From Undaria pinnatifida (taxonomy: Eukaryota > Sar > Phaeophyceae > Laminariales > Alariaceae), in the NCBI GenBank assembly GCA_012845835.1, contig JABAKD010000016.1, forward strand, positions 18,437,820 to 18,501,819: a DNA stretch of 64,000 nucleotides, in the 5' to 3' direction. The position numbers and the translations under genes are program-made. Position 1 is the stretch's first letter. Every line of letters begins with the position of its first letter. The notes beneath the pieces are model-generated. The model worked only from the letters and a program-made list of their open reading frames with translations, was not told the origin of the DNA and did no database searches. Below are positions 1 to 13,200 of the stretch, piece after piece.

Positions 1-47
1 ACCCCCTATTGCATCTTTGCTGCATCCCCAGCGCAGAGAGGAAAATA

Positions 48-247
48 CCAGGGTTTTCCACGGGTCAGGTCGAGTCAGGGTAACCCGTCCCGAGCCGCGA
101 CATATAAAATCCTCTGACCCGACCTGACCCGACCCGCCCCGTGAGATTTGAAACACCTCCCGACGCGACCCCATTCAACCCGCGAGATATTGATAAACCT
201 TCTGACATGGTCTGCGGGTCGGGCTGTGACCCGTGAAAAAACCCTGG
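48..247. mobile_element. TIR element M1 (MITE-like, ACCCG-rich)
   Basis: A 200-bp element bounded by inverted ends: CCAGGGTTTTCCACGGGTCA on the left, and the reverse complement of a near-identical sequence on the right (TGACCCGTGAAAAAACCCTGG minus one base). The interior is rich in ACCCG and its complement but is not yet a clean array. Related copies lie at 4421-4742, 8615-9730 and 36762-36971. No transposase or clear target-site duplication is visible. The inverted ends and four dispersed copies suggest a non-autonomous DNA element. Confidence 0.65.
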
Positions 248-3200
248 ACAATACGCTCCGCCCGTGGGACTCGCTCTTCCCCTAGATACTTGTGTGACGG
301 AAGATACGCTCTGTCCGTAAAACCTGCTCTATCTGTAGACACGTACGTGTCGTCTGTGCCGTCCAATATGCACCTCTGTCATGATAGTTGTTGAAAAAGA
401 GTTCTAGTTTTTTTTTTTCACCCTCAATTACGCGGGCACGTTGTTGAAACTAGCACGAACAGCCCAAAAATGTCCATAATCGGACAAAAAACCCGAATAG
501 ATCTATGGAGTAGTTGGAGACTTGCCAAATATCGTTTCCCTGCTTGTGCTAGCCACAACGTTTACCGCAGCACCGGCCACGTTTCATCGCCGACACGAAA
601 AGCGACGACGACGACAACAATAACAATAACCTCAACAACAACGTTTGCAGGATTGGTTCGGCGTCGGAAAAGCCCCCGACGATGCGCGGTGGCTTGAGCT
701 CACGAAGCGAGACCCGGAGGCAGGGACCGTCGAACGAATGGGTCAGTACTCGCGCTACTCCGTAGCCCCATGCGTATCAAATACTAACCTCCCGAATCAT
801 TCGTCGCCGTGCTCAAGTCTTTAAAACGATGCTAATTTCTAGTTTTGGCCATGTCGACAAATACGGATCGCTTTCGAGATCGCTGAAGCCGGATTATTAG
901 AGCTGTGGGTCGGCAAGACTTAAGTCACCAACTAGTCGCAAGCCAAACTACTAGCTAGTCGTTTCCTTAAGGTGCCGACTATCCAACTTATTGGGCATCC
1001 GTGCTTGCAGGAAGAAATCATTGATGTAGAGCACGTTTTTTTCTTGTTTGGCCGGGGCACCTTGGCCAGGGGAAGCTGATTTGTCTCGCTTCGCTTCTCT
1101 GACTCAAGTCGGCAAGTCTCTGTCGACCATCGTCTGGTTTCGCCAGCCGACTTGCCGATTAAAACAATTTAGCTGGCTAACGGCACCTACGGGTTAGTTA
1201 TTGTCGTAAAATCCTGCCGACTTGCAGCCCTATGGATTACACGTCCGCGGGAGCCGACCGATCCACCAACGCACAAAAGTTGACGACAGTTGAAAAAATA
1301 TCCTGCTACGGGAGTTGCTAATGACAGGCAAGCTATGATATTAACAGTATATATGGTTGCACCATTGGCCGGTCATGATGAGAATGTTTCTTGTGGCTCT
1401 TCTTTTTGACAAGGCCCTCGCAGGACGACAATAAAAATACATTCGTAGGATACTTTTTGGCCGCGTTATTTCCCCCCTCGAAATTGTTTTGGGTGAGTTC
1501 GAACGGTGCCCAGAACGATAGGACAAACTCCCGCCGAAAAAAGCCCGCTACGTCATGGAACGGTGGGTGGTAGAAACGAAAACGCCTTACTTGCACTCTA
1601 CCACTACCCCCCTCCACAAAGGTGGAAGATTTCTCAATCAATAAGTTACTTGATCGATTGTCGCTCTAAATGTGTATCCCTCCCTCCCCCCAACCCACTC
1701 CCGAATGTAAACGCCTTTATATCACAGGAAAAGTGCTTATCTCGTTGGAGCTCCTGCCGAAAGATTCGGCAGATGCACAGCCCGTCGGTTCGGGGCGAAA
1801 CGAACCAAACCAGAACCCTTACCTGCCTCCTGCGGCCGGGCGCATGAAGTTCTCTTTTAACCCCTTCCGCCTCTCCATGTCTCTCCTGGGCCCGAAGGCC
1901 TTCTATAAGGTTCGTGGTTGTGTGTGGCTGTGTGCAGCTCTTCGCTGAAGGCGGTGAAGCGGGACACGCTTCAGCCGTACCTAGGCGTTGAGAGATGGGA
2001 GAGGTAGAGCTCGAGTACACCGTCCTTTGTTTCGCGGGACTTATCTAGATATCGGTAGACGCAAGCAAGATGGACGATGACTGTTTGAGATAACCTTTTT
2101 GGGGCCCATTTGCAGCGACCAAAAAGCGGTGATTGCGACATTTTCAAGCGTCTACGAGGGGCATGAGCGCGCAGCGGTACGCGTAGTATTATGCCGCACC
2201 CGTCCTGTGCGACCCCTTGTATTGTTGTACTTCGGACACCATTTTCAACATCCCCCAATCAGCCGCGCCCGATGCTGTAATCATCAATTTTCGTCCTCCA
2301 TGTTTCCCTCTGAAGCCTCAAAGGGGTTCTGTGCGTACTGTAAACCCGACGTGTCATCGTTTCAGGGACACTCCTACATTGAACGTAAAAAAAACTCGAT
2401 TCGTGCTGCTTTTTTAATTGACGTTATGTCACGTTTTCCAGAAACAAATCACGTTTTATATTCCATGTCACGATATTTGTGACACATATATATATATATT
2501 TGTTTTTTCCGAAAACTTTTCTTTTATCAACGGTTCATGACAAGCAGCACATCACAATTCGCGAAAATTTCGTCTTTTTTTTGTCGCATTATATTATGCA
2601 ATTTGTTTTTTGTTTGTCAGGAACGACTCCTACCCATCAACCTTGACGACTGACTCATATCCAATATGGTTGTGTGTTATGGTGTGTACACAAAAAAAAA
2701 GTGCATTCTGGGATCTGTCTGGGTGTTAGTTAAGGCTTCGCATCAAATTTACCCCCGAGGGTTGCAATTTCTCAGTGGCCATGGTGTATCTCTGGCACTG
2801 TGCTTTTGGTGGGAGAGAGGGCGGGGGGGATGTCGATTATATATCGTCTTGCATATTGCCTTCGTGTCGTCTCTTTTTTCTCTGACTATTGACCCCTCCC
2901 CTATCTCCCCCTCTTCCCCACGTCGTACCCTGATACTGTGATCACCGTTCGTACGCCGATGATCGTTGTCAGGTTCTCTGCTGCTGCCTGTGCATTATTT
3001 TCGCGGCGTTTATCGCGTTGGCGGGGAATTACATCACCACCTTCGAGAGCTTGTTCTAAAGGGAATCCCAGCCTTTTTCCTATCGCTGTTGACGATGTTA
3101 CCACCTTTGAGCATGATAGCCAGAGGTATTCCCAGCTTTTCCTGTCGATGTTGCTGTTCCCACCCCTGTGTTGCTGTTGTTGTTTTGACTAAGGGCTGTT

Positions 3201-4420
3201 CCTGAAGAAACGCCTTTTTTTTCTCCTAAAATTGGAAAAATTCGGGAATGTTTTGGATGTTTGAACAAACTAGGAGACTTTCTGTCATGAACTTGAAATT
3301 TTAAACAGAGTGCAAAAAACACACGGAGAGCTTAAATTTCTAAGATTCCATTTCTTCCTGGCTTTTACTTGGAAACCAGTTTTTTTTGTAGAGATTTTCG
3401 GCAAAACTTGCTTCGATAAGACTGCCCCTGAGTCTGCGGTAGGCGGGTCACATTTACTTAGGGCCTCTTGTTTCAGCGGCTCTGAGCCACTCTCGCAAGT
3501 GGTCACCTTCTGTGTCTGCGGTGTTGAACTTATGTGCTGTCCGATTTCGCGTTACGCTACGGCGACAACAAAATACTTTTTTCAAGTTTTATTTCGTGAG
3601 TGAGGTGCAGAGCCATTTTCTCGAGTTGCCTAGACTCGATATTGACACTGGGAGGTTCTCCTTCTGCCGTAACCGTGTTGTTGTTGTTGCTGTGGTTGTT
3701 ACATACAGCCACTGAAAATGGTTAAGAAAAAAAAATCCGAACATGAAGATACAGTTTCCATTAGCATAGGCCTTAGGGTTTGGTGTTCTTTGAAGTCACG
3801 AGCTAGCGCGCACTCATCGCTGTATAGCATAGAGCACTTAAAAGCTTCTCTTTGTTTGGTATGCCATGGAGTAGATAGAGTCACACTCGCGAGAGTGGTG
3901 GCCCAGCACCGCGATTAAAACGGCGGTGGAGGTGCGCCAATATCCTGTACTGAACAAGCAATAAAAAACAGGGTAATAAGAATCCAGGCTGAGTGAGATG
4001 TACGGGAAAGTAATGAAGTCGAGAGCCGTTATACTGAAGTTAGTGTTGAATTAAATTTTTCTTAAGTAAGAAACCCAGCCTGGACCAGAATACCTGTGTC
4101 ATATTAGTTGCTTGTACCACTGTATACAACTTCAGAATTGATAAAATGTGTCGTGCGGTCTACGACCCAGCGAATGTTGGATGTTCACCAATCAGGAAGT
4201 AGGTACAGAAAGGAAGGTAGACTTCGTGCGTGGGTTTATTATTTTGGTTTGCCCTCGTGTTCTTCTTCTTGAGATTTTTTTTGCGAGTGAGCGACGTTGA
4301 AGCTCATGCTCCACAGTGGCACATGACAAACATAGAAATAACAATTGCAACCCATGTGAAGTGGCGTGTGCCTGTGTTTTGTGTGGCGTGGTTATAGCCT
4401 CTGCCGGTGCCTCATTTTTC
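248..4420. other. No recognisable gene
   Basis: Both strands give only short, unconvincing open frames. Positions 2262-2345 resemble a dispersed motif (CCCTCTGAA...CAAAGGG) also present near 34,366-34,480 and, more weakly, 55,870-55,975. A C-terminal exon of BBS4 could lie here, but none was recognised. Confidence 0.4.
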
Positions 4421-4742
4421 CCAGGGATTTTCAAGGGTCGGGTCACTCTTCGCGGGTCGGTTCGGGTTCGCACCTGACTCATGGGCTTAGAAACCTGCTG
4501 ACCCGACCAGACGGGACCCGACCGGATCCGACCCGACCCGACCCGACCCGACCCGACCCGACCCGACCCGACCCGACCCGACCCGACCCGACCCGACCCG
4601 ATCCGATCCGATCCGATCCGATCCGATCCGATCCGACCCGTCAGATTTTGAACACCTCTTCATCTGGACCCGACTCGACCCGCGAGACTTTGAAAAGTTC
4701 TCTAACCGATCCGCGGGTCGGATCGTGACCCGTGACAAGCCT
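4421..4742. mobile_element. TIR element M2 with a short ACCCG array
   Basis: Second copy of the element at 48-247. The left end is CCAGGGATTTTCAAGGGTC and the right end is a degenerate match. About 80 bp of perfect ACCCG pentamers sit inside it from 4525, followed by an ATCCG variant run at 4600-4635. The right flank of the array matches the interior of M1 (a 'cgcgaga...ttga' block and a final 'gtgacccgtga'). The array is therefore an expansion inside the element, not an independent satellite. Confidence 0.6.
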
Positions 4743-5994
4743 TTTTTTTTCGGTCAAGCATGACAAACACGGAGACAACATAACGTAAAGACAGCACATA
4801 TTGAACAGATCACCCCAGGAGCGGAATAGCAAAAACGAGAGACAACGCAGCGCCAGACAGGTGATCAATGGAAGCGTCAGAAACACAACAATTTATGGGT
4901 GGCCGTGCTGGTTATATGGCGCTATGCACTACGCCAGTCAGTCGCATGTGACTGGGTAGTCTGGTGGGCAGTGATATATATCCGACAGACCACGAGCTGA
5001 GTCTGGAGGTCTCACACAATCCGATACATACAACGATTGATTGGCCGACAGTAGAGTAAACGGGTTCTGCAGTAAAAAACATAACCCATATTCGTACCGC
5101 TGCAGTTCTTATCAATATAACAATAGCTCTGCAGCATGTTCTTCCTCGAAAACTGCTACTCCGAGGGTCTTACCGGGAGCAGACGGGGGGACGTAAAAAA
5201 TGCACCTGACAGTGTGTGGGAGTTAACCCATTTTCCAGCTCCTGCAATTATCCTAGTCTAACTCCAAGTGTTTTGTCTCCATGTCGGGAGTGCGGTGCTA
5301 AAAGCTAGTTAATTTATGTTTGTTTTGTCATGCTTTGTGATTGACGCTCACGCCGCATATCATCTGCTTCGACTTCGGAAAGTAATGAATGCCTTAAATT
5401 GGTATGAAGTAATTAAATTTGGGACGTTGTATCGTAGGGTTATGAAATGCGTCGGTCGGGGGGGGGGGGGGGGGGTATTTGCAGTATTACGACGTTGACG
5501 TCTGAAAAACAATAACAGTGCTAACTTGTTGTCGCCGAGAAAGATCAGAAGACACGTCAAGCAGTGGAGAACGCAGATCGTCGGACGGTGAACATAATAG
5601 TAATTAATTTCTACCTTCGAGGGAGACGATACAATCAAAGCGTACGGTTTGCGATGTTTCGTATACGTCAGAGTGCAGTCTGTGCATCATCGACTCAGGC
5701 ACCGAGCTTCAAAGCCCCCCCCGCCCACAATAATTTTTCAATTACACTACAAGTAGCCCTAAACAACTCAAACATAAGCATGCCGCACACAGGGAAAACC
5801 ACATCTACCACACCACCCCCGCCAATCAATCGGAACAACCTTACACCACTCTCAGGCCAGTACCACCGCAGCATTATCAGGTGTACCTAACTTGCAGATC
5901 GGAGGATAAACCTAACAAAAAGCTTTAGTCCGCACATGGCGAAGCAGCCATCGACCATCACTTGGGCATACATTCCAGTATCTAGTGTCCTTAG
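4743..5994. other. No recognisable gene
   Basis: No coding similarity seen. It contains a G-homopolymer of about 17 bases at 5459-5475. A roughly 70-bp segment at 5235-5305 recurs at 61210-61285 (shared core CCTAGTCTAACTC and GTGTTTTGTCTCC). Confidence 0.4.
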
Positions 5995-6660
5995 GTTTAC
6001 TACGACGATCCCCTCAGGGCGTGTTCGAGAGTGCGACTTCGGGACACGAAGCCTTCACCCCGATCTGCCAGGGCTCACACCGCAGTCAGTCGGCCCCAGT
6101 AAAGAGAACATCGCGTAAGATCACTCGACAAAAATAGTGTTCCAGAGTCCGACGTCGGGATACAATGCCTTCATCACGACCCACCAGCGCACACACCGCA
6201 GTCAATCCCACTAACGACGACATTGTTACTACGAAGATCAGTTTGTCCCATTGAAAATATTACGTCACGAGGACTCCTTCAGAGCTTGTTCGAGGGCCTG
6301 GCTTCGTGATATTATGTCTTCATCCCGATCTACGTCCGGACCGAGGGCCTGTCAGCGGGGGGGGGGCGTGGGGGTCGGGAAGGAGGGCGCCGGCGTCCGC
6401 GGGAGCAATGATTATTATAGAACGCGAAAGTGTTTGCTGTTTTCACCAGTTCGCCCTCGCCGTGAGGCTCCAAGAGCAAAACAGATACAAACTGTCAGCC
6501 AATGGAGGTGGTAGCCGGGTCGAGGGCCTGTCAGTGGGGGGGGCGTGAGGGTCAGGAAGGAGGGAGTCGGTGCCCGCGTGAGAAAAATGAACATGCGATC
6601 ACCCCCTCCCCCCCCCCCCCGTTTTGGCCATTTTATCTGCACCACGTGGCACCATGTGGC
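5995..6660. repeat. Degenerate tandem duplications with G-runs
   Basis: Two imperfect local duplications are visible. Segments starting near 6010 and 6135 share 'gaagccttca/aatgccttcat...cacaccgcagtca'. Segments starting near 6345 and 6528 share 'ggcctgtcag' followed by a long G-run, 'cgtg' and 'gggaaggaggg'. No coding potential is apparent. Confidence 0.5.
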
Positions 6661-6966
6661 AGCAAGAGCAAAAAACAGGTAAACTGGTGGCCGATAACCG
6701 TGCTATGCGACTACAAGAGAAAACAAAACGAAATGTTGGCCGATGAAGTTTTTCAGAGAGTTAAAGGTGACCGGCCTGCCTCGAAAACTCATTGCATTCG
6801 CCAATGCTATTCCTTACGGAAACGTAGGTGGCACTGCTGTGAACATCACAACTCGATCCCCGAATCCAAAAGGGGAAAAAAACTCGTGCGTTATACTCGT
6901 CTTTGTGGCGTGGGCATCGTGTCTTTGTATCGCGGGCGTCGCGTCTTCGTATGTTTCGCGGGTACA

Positions 6967-7010
6967 TCGTACATAAAATAGTTTGCTTGGTAGAGCTAAA
7001 GTGCGCCACT
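6967..7010 (-). pseudogene. Third, degenerate copy of the BBS4 exon 10 tail
   Basis: Read on the minus strand, this stretch repeats the end of exon 10 (ACTTTAGCTCT, AAGCAA, CTATTT). It has substitutions and an extra base, and GTACG stands where the donor would be. It lies just downstream of the true exon and looks like a product of local duplication, not a used exon. Confidence 0.5.
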
Positions 7011-7090
7011 CATTCCCCGAATATACCTACTGTATTCAGATGGCAACACTCGCACGGATATTACACGTGCCTTTACAACGCGGGCATATC

Positions 7091-7120
7091 GTACCTCAAA
7101 TAGTTGCTTGAGAGAGCTGC
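7091..7120 (-). pseudogene. Second copy of the BBS4 exon 10 tail and donor
   Basis: On the minus strand it repeats the last 25 or so bases of exon 10 almost exactly (GCTCT, CTCAAGCAACTATTTGAG), followed by GTACG where the true exon has GTAAG. The sequence beyond it also matches that beyond the third copy at 6967-7010 ('cgcgggcatatcgtac' against 'cgcgggtacatcgtac' on the plus strand). This indicates a tandemly duplicated exon-intron boundary. Confidence 0.6.
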
Positions 7121-7134
7121 AACATAAATCTTAC

Positions 7135-7251
7135 CTCAAATAGTTGCTTGAAAGAGCTAAAGTGCTCCGCTGCCTTCTCCGGTTCGTCGTTGGCGAACAA
7201 TGTTATTGCATAGTTCAGATGTGTCAAGTAATCACCGTCCAGTTCGAGCGC
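7135..7251 (-). CDS. BBS4: BBS4 exon 10
   Basis: 39 codons, phase 0 at both ends, acceptor TTCTCAG, donor GAG|GTAAGA. It encodes the last recognised TPR, with the family signature [17 protein letters not shown] followed by an acidic/aromatic helix (FKQLFE). This matches the vertebrate segment around LNYAVLLYNQGEKKNAL. Further exons must follow toward lower coordinates. Two partial copies of its 3' end lie at 7091-7120 and 6967-7010. Confidence 0.88.
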
Positions 7252-10200
7252 CTGAGAACCCCCCCCCGTGCAGAACGTGCACGAACACAGACGCGATTAA
7301 TACGCCTTGGGGCGTCAGAGGGGTGCCATATCAAAACGACAACGGCGACACCATCCAAACGCACCAGTTCCAATTCGTTGGGACTGCGGAGGGATTTGTT
7401 TTCGACGCAAAAACATACAGTATGCGACACCAGTTAGGAGTGAATATCTTATTTCGGGCCAGACTGGAAGTCTTACGTAAGGCACGGTGTGTCCTACACT
7501 ACTTTAATACGAAAGAGGCCGTGTTTTATTCGAGCGAAGCGAGTTTCTAATTCCCACCTGCGGTCCCCCCGTAATAGCGCTCTACTCGAAAAAAAAAAAT
7601 CGTGTGTTTGTACGCTTTAACTTGAATTTAGACTAGGTCACTATAAAAATGAGTGCTGTGGGGTCCCTATAAAAATGAGTGCTGTGGTGGCGGACCACAC
7701 GAAGAAAAAAACAGCACAACAGCACAGCGGGACGCACGAGCACACAGAGCACACAAGCGACCGCCAACACGCGCAGCGGTCGCACAGCAGTCAGCATCAC
7801 ACGCACAGCAGACAACACACGCAATTACAGAGCACGAGGGTAAGGTACACGGGCATGAGCGTCTTCAACGCCGCCTAAGGAACCCAATGATTTCCTCTTC
7901 TGCTGCAAATGCACGACCAATCAATTGCAAGTCAAACGTGGTGCCCCTCGCAATCACACAAACCAATGGCCCGTGGACGCACACATCGGACGACAGTTAC
8001 ATCTATCAGCTGTCGCTCGTTTTAGCGACAGCTACAATATCTTTCTCGTCTAAAGCTCGAGCCTGAAATTCTCTACAGCCAACTTCTTAGGCCCCGTCGC
8101 GTACTGTACGCAGCTTTGTACCCCTGTAGTGACTTCAGAGGGTGGACAGATATCGGGCAAAAACGACGATTACGCCATCGGCCACACGAAGCCGTCCGTG
8201 CTTCTGGGCTAGCGGGGGGGGTGAGGGGCAGACTGCAGGAGCGGCCCATGCACAACAAGCGAAAACATAGCCTTACCTTTTCGTATGCGCTGCAAGCGTT
8301 GTCGAAATCCTCAAGCCTGGCGAGTGTTGTCGCCAGGTACATGTATGACGCGGCAAAATCGGGCTTGAGGTTGATGGCCGCACTGAGGGAGGGAGAAGGC
8401 ACGAAGTCCAAGACGACACAAATCGAAAGCACGCAAGTGCGGGACAGCGGCAGCGGAGAAGGAGGGAAGAAAAAAGGCGCCCCCGATGCATCATGGCGTG
8501 GGTGCCCAACAACCTTTAGTTTCGGAGATAGGCGGGATAATTGTGGTAGTGTACACCTACCCCACACGTTTAACCCTCGTGAGACTTGCAAGAGGCGAAG
8601 CAAGAAAAAAAATACCAGGTCTTTTCACGGGACATTACACGACCTGCGGGTCGTGTGAGGAGGTTTTTCAACATCGCACTGGTCGAATTTCGTCGGATCT
8701 GAAGATGTCCTAAAGCTCACGGGTCGGGTCGGGTCAGTCTGATCGAATAGGGTGACCCGACCCGACCCGACCCGACCCGACCCGACCCGACCCGACCCGA
8801 CCCGACCCGACCCGACCCGACCCGACCCGACCCAACCCGACCCGACCCGACCCGACCCGACCCGACCCGACCCGACCCGACCCGACCCGACCCGACCCGA
8901 CCCGACCCGACCCGACCCGACCCGACCCGACCCGACCCGACCCGACCCGACCCGACCCGACCCGACCCGACCCGACCCGACCCGACCCGAACCCGACCCG
9001 ACCCGACCCGACCCGACCCGACCCGACCCGACCCGACCCGACCCGACCGACCCGACCCGACCCGACCCGACCCGACCCCGACCCGCACCCGACCCGAACC
9101 GACCCGACCCGACGCCCGAACCGAACGAACCGAACCGACCCGACCCGAACGGACCCGACCCCGAACCGAACCGCACCGCACCGCACCGCCACCGCACCGC
9201 ACCGCACCGCACCGCACCGCACCGCACACCGCACCGCACCGCACCGCACCGCACCGCACCGCACCGCACCGCACCGCACCGCACCGCACCGCACCGCCAC
9301 CGCACCGCACCGCACCGCACCGCACCGCACCGCACCGCACCGAACCGAACCGAACCGAACCGAACCGAACCGAACCGAACCGAACCGAACGAACCGAACC
9401 GAACCGAAACGAACCGAACCGAACCGAACCGAACCGAACCGAACCGAACCGAACCGAACCGAACCGAACCGAACCGAACCGAACCGAACCGAACCGAACC
9501 GAACCGAACCGAACCGAACCGAACCGAACCGAACCGAACCGAACCGAACCGAACCGAACCGACCGAACCGAACCGAACCGAACCGACCGAACCGAACCGA
9601 ACCGAACCGAACCGAACCGAACCGAACCGAACCGAACCGAACCGACGAACCGAACCGAACCGAACCGAACCGAACCGAACCGAACCGAACCGAACCGAAC
9701 CGAACCGAACCGATCTGTGAAAATCCCTGAAATCATGACGCTTTAACGAATCGACCACACGTACTGTAGAAACCCCGGCTCTTGTAGGTTAGGAGATGAT
9801 GTGTCAATCACAGAAACGTCACTGCAAAAAATAGACGCACGTGTGCTAGGATAGGGATACCGTGGCACATTGTAGCGTACACAAAAAAATTTTGACGGAC
9901 AGGGGGGGTGGGTTCCTCAACTGAAGAAACACCCAATACCGATGTCATAATAACATCGGTGCTTTACGATAGTATTCCGTGAATACCTACAGTATGCCAT
10001 GGGATTTTGTTCATTGCCTTAAAGGCGCTATTTTTGATCATTTTCCAGGGGTTGTGCGTGCTATTTTTGTCATCGTTAGGTTTTGGTTAAAAAAAAGAGC
10101 TCCTCAAGCGGGGAACCTCCGAAAAATAGTCGTAAGCCCTACCGTAGCATGCGTCTGCTCGGCCACTGACCTGAAGTGGTGGAAGGCCGAGGCGTACTGG

Positions 10201-13200
10201 GAGGTGTTAAGGTGTACCAGCCCCAGGTTGTAAGCAACAATCCATTCGAATGGGTCCAAATACAATGCCCGCTTGAGACACGCCACCGCCGCGACGTGAA
10301 GACCCTGTGTATTTTTGGGGGATATACGTTAAACCAGATAGAGGGGAAGGGAGGGAGGTGAGGCTAGATGAAGAACTTGAAGAGACACTTCTTCGAGGGC
10401 AGAAACGTTGATAAGATAGCTGGAACGTTGCACATCTCGGACACATTGGACGCCTATTTCATGATCAAGATGTTTTTGGATATGCAGATCCTTGATCCAT
10501 TATGATTTGCGTGATCTAGATAACGTTTTCCGGACGGGACCTGCATGATCTAGCTCTTGTACACGCGTTTGCCTGGGTATGGTTGAAGGGGTACGGGAGA
10601 GGAACACTCAAGGGTGATTGAATTGGATTCGACGCTCGACAATGTGAGAGATTCGTGCTGTTTATAGATGAAGTTTCTGTTCCGCGGGAGGTCACGGTAG
10701 CTTGCCCTGTCGTTGCCACGGTAGCGCCGTTGTTGCGGCAACCGAGGTAAAATAGCACACAGCACATACGTGGAAGTGTGGTGAGCTTAACGCCATTTCA
10801 ACTGGAAACCCTTTGGGGGGGAAATGTACTTACGTTTAGTAAGGGATTTGGGGGCTCTAAAGGGGTTAAACTTATTATTACCCATCCACCGGAGAATAAG
10901 ATAAAACAAGTAATCGTTTGTGTTCAGCATACGTGTGAAAGAGCCAGGCGTCGAGCTGCGAGATTGACCTCACGGCGTTGTTCTGATGGGCACCTCAGTT
11001 GTTGCTGTTGTTTTCGCGTTAACTCATCGCCATAATCTAGTCCGTGGTCAAAGAGCATATTCCAATCACTCTGAGGTGAATCACTTATCTCAGGAAAAAA
11101 TTATTACAAATAGAAATGACACTAAAACTGTACACCTAACTGAAGCTAGTTAATGTGTACTCTGCTGAGCGTGCGCACGTGAAAATAAACCGTTTATATC
11201 CATCTCGTCTAATCACACGACGGCGGTTCGCAGACGACGCAATTGGGGACATGCCAAACCGGTCAGAAGTATTACGTCCTTAGATCTAGTTGCTCAGCGG
11301 TGGTTCTGCGCTGGCGCAAATGGGGACAGGCCTCTCTGCCTTTTTAAACGACTTTTCCACCGGGCCAATTTGTCATTTTCTCGGCATGCCGCACAGCCAT
11401 TGTTTTTACGGGCAAACTGCAGTACGACTACGCTCTGAAATTCCTACCACATTAGCCCCCCCAGGGCTAGAGTATGTTGTTACGCGCAAAGCACAACAAT
11501 AGAACCATGAGTCGGCTGATTGTAAGTCGCCGACTACAGTAGTAGTTATTTTCTTTACTACAGCTATTATTACAGTTTCTTGATTAGAGAAAGTCGTCAA
11601 ACGTATTTCACAAGAGGACAATGAATTGGCTGAATTTAAGTGCCCAACTAGTTAGTAGTGGCTGAATATATGTGCCCAACTAGGTAGTAGTTGGATATAT
11701 ATTGCGGTTAGGTAATTGCGATTAAATTGGCTTACTTCGCGGTCCAAATATGAACTACCCGTCAAGTCTAGTCAACCCATAGCCCCACGAAACAGTACTA
11801 TCGTCCTGCTGACCATGGTAGCACCCAGGGGAGTCTCTTGCTCTATTGTCACTATATAAAACTCGTGTTTTTCGAAAAACTGATGACGTAGTTTTAGATG
11901 ATCATACCTTGGATTCAGTGTGCAGTTGCACACCTCGTGCGAGAACGACATAGAGCGCTGCAAGCAACAAGGCCTGCGTCATAGTTTAACTGTGTCGCCG
12001 TCGACTATCATCGCTGAGCTTGTTAGAACGAACGAGGGTCCGTATCGACGACGGTCACATATCTTCCTGTGCCCTCCCGAGCCTTTCCATTGTGTACAAC
12101 GTTTGGAGATGTGTATTAGTTAAAAAGCCCTGTTTTTTCATCTCGCTCCAGCAGATTTAACAATGTGGCGGTGTGGACCTTGGAGGGTACTTTTTACGCT
12201 TTCTCATTGGCCGAGGGCTGTGTAGTGGTACGTAAATCGGAATAATAATTTTGAAAAATCGAAAAGCGGCGTAGCCGCGTTTCTCGCCCGTTTTTGGCCC
12301 GTTTTGGGTCCCGGTTAGGGTTGGGGTTAAGGTTAGGGTTAGGGTTAGGGGTCGGGTCGGGTATACGTCCGTACGTCGATCCCACCAGGAAGTGCGTCCT
12401 AGCTCGCAAACGCGAACAGCCCGCCGGCCTAAAGATCCGCGCGACCAGATCGTTAGGAGAGTTTTTTTCGTGTGGCTGCCAACAAAATCTTGCGGGAATA
12501 ATTTGGACAACACGATCTATGAATGTTCCAGTAATTTTCCGATGGCATGATACATGTTCACACATACCGGCATGATACAGTAGCAGTACTACGCGGCGGT
12601 CTCTGTGGTTGTACCACCGGTAGATACACACTGCTGCTGACGCTGCAATACAGGAAGAGCACAGCCCTTGCCTTGCTGCTTCACGACGACGAACCAGGTA
12701 CAAGCTACTATTATCACGAATGGGCTCGGATATGATGGCATCAGCTTTAGCTTTCGTTCTGCCCGTACGAGTACACGTCCTTCAGCCGTCAACAGCAACA
12801 ACAGTACTCATACTGCTGTAGAAGTAGCGCCGCACGACAACTGCCGCATGACCACTTTTGTGCGAGGACTGCTGTACGATTGTTAATAGTCACTTGCTGT
12901 ACTTGCTCAGGCAGTGTTTCCCACGTTGTACGTAACGGTGGTTCAACCATTGACAATTCTCGAAGAACCACGGGGTGACAGCGTGTACCTGGTAGACTGT
13001 AGACTATGGCACGGATATTGCTAGCGAAGTGCAGATGCTCCCAGTACTGGGCACCAAATGTTTGTACTTTCGGGGAGGGAAACGATGGAGGAGGTAATGG
13101 TATCACTGGCGGTATTTGGGAGGATTCCGTTGATTCCGTTGATGCTTTAAACCTAAATGTCAGTAACTACGACTTTACGTCAACAAGGTACCGCTAGTCT

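Larger units (their letters stand above)
8615..9730. mobile_element. TIR element M3, expanded to 1.1 kb by pentanucleotide arrays
   Basis: The left end (CCAGGTCTTTTCACGGGA) and right end (complement of TCAGGGATTTTCACAGATC) match the inverted ends of the copies at 48-247 and 4421-4742. Almost the whole interior is a graded pentanucleotide satellite. The element lies inside BBS4 intron 8, so it is carried in the pre-mRNA. Large open frames in all phases are by-products of the 5-bp periodicity. Confidence 0.65.

Noticed and set aside
1823-1902. Possible C-terminal BBS4 exon on the minus strand (acceptor TTATAG, donor GGCAG|GTAAGG)
   Set aside because: Both splice sites look plausible, but the 80-nt translation (KAFGPRRDMERRKG...) shows no similarity I can assign to BBS4, and the acceptor lacks a pyrimidine tract.
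8625-9758. Open frames of 198-377 codons on both strands over the pentanucleotide arrays
   Set aside because: A 5-bp unit without stop codons keeps all frames open; the peptides (RVGSG..., DPTRP...) are pure repeat translations.
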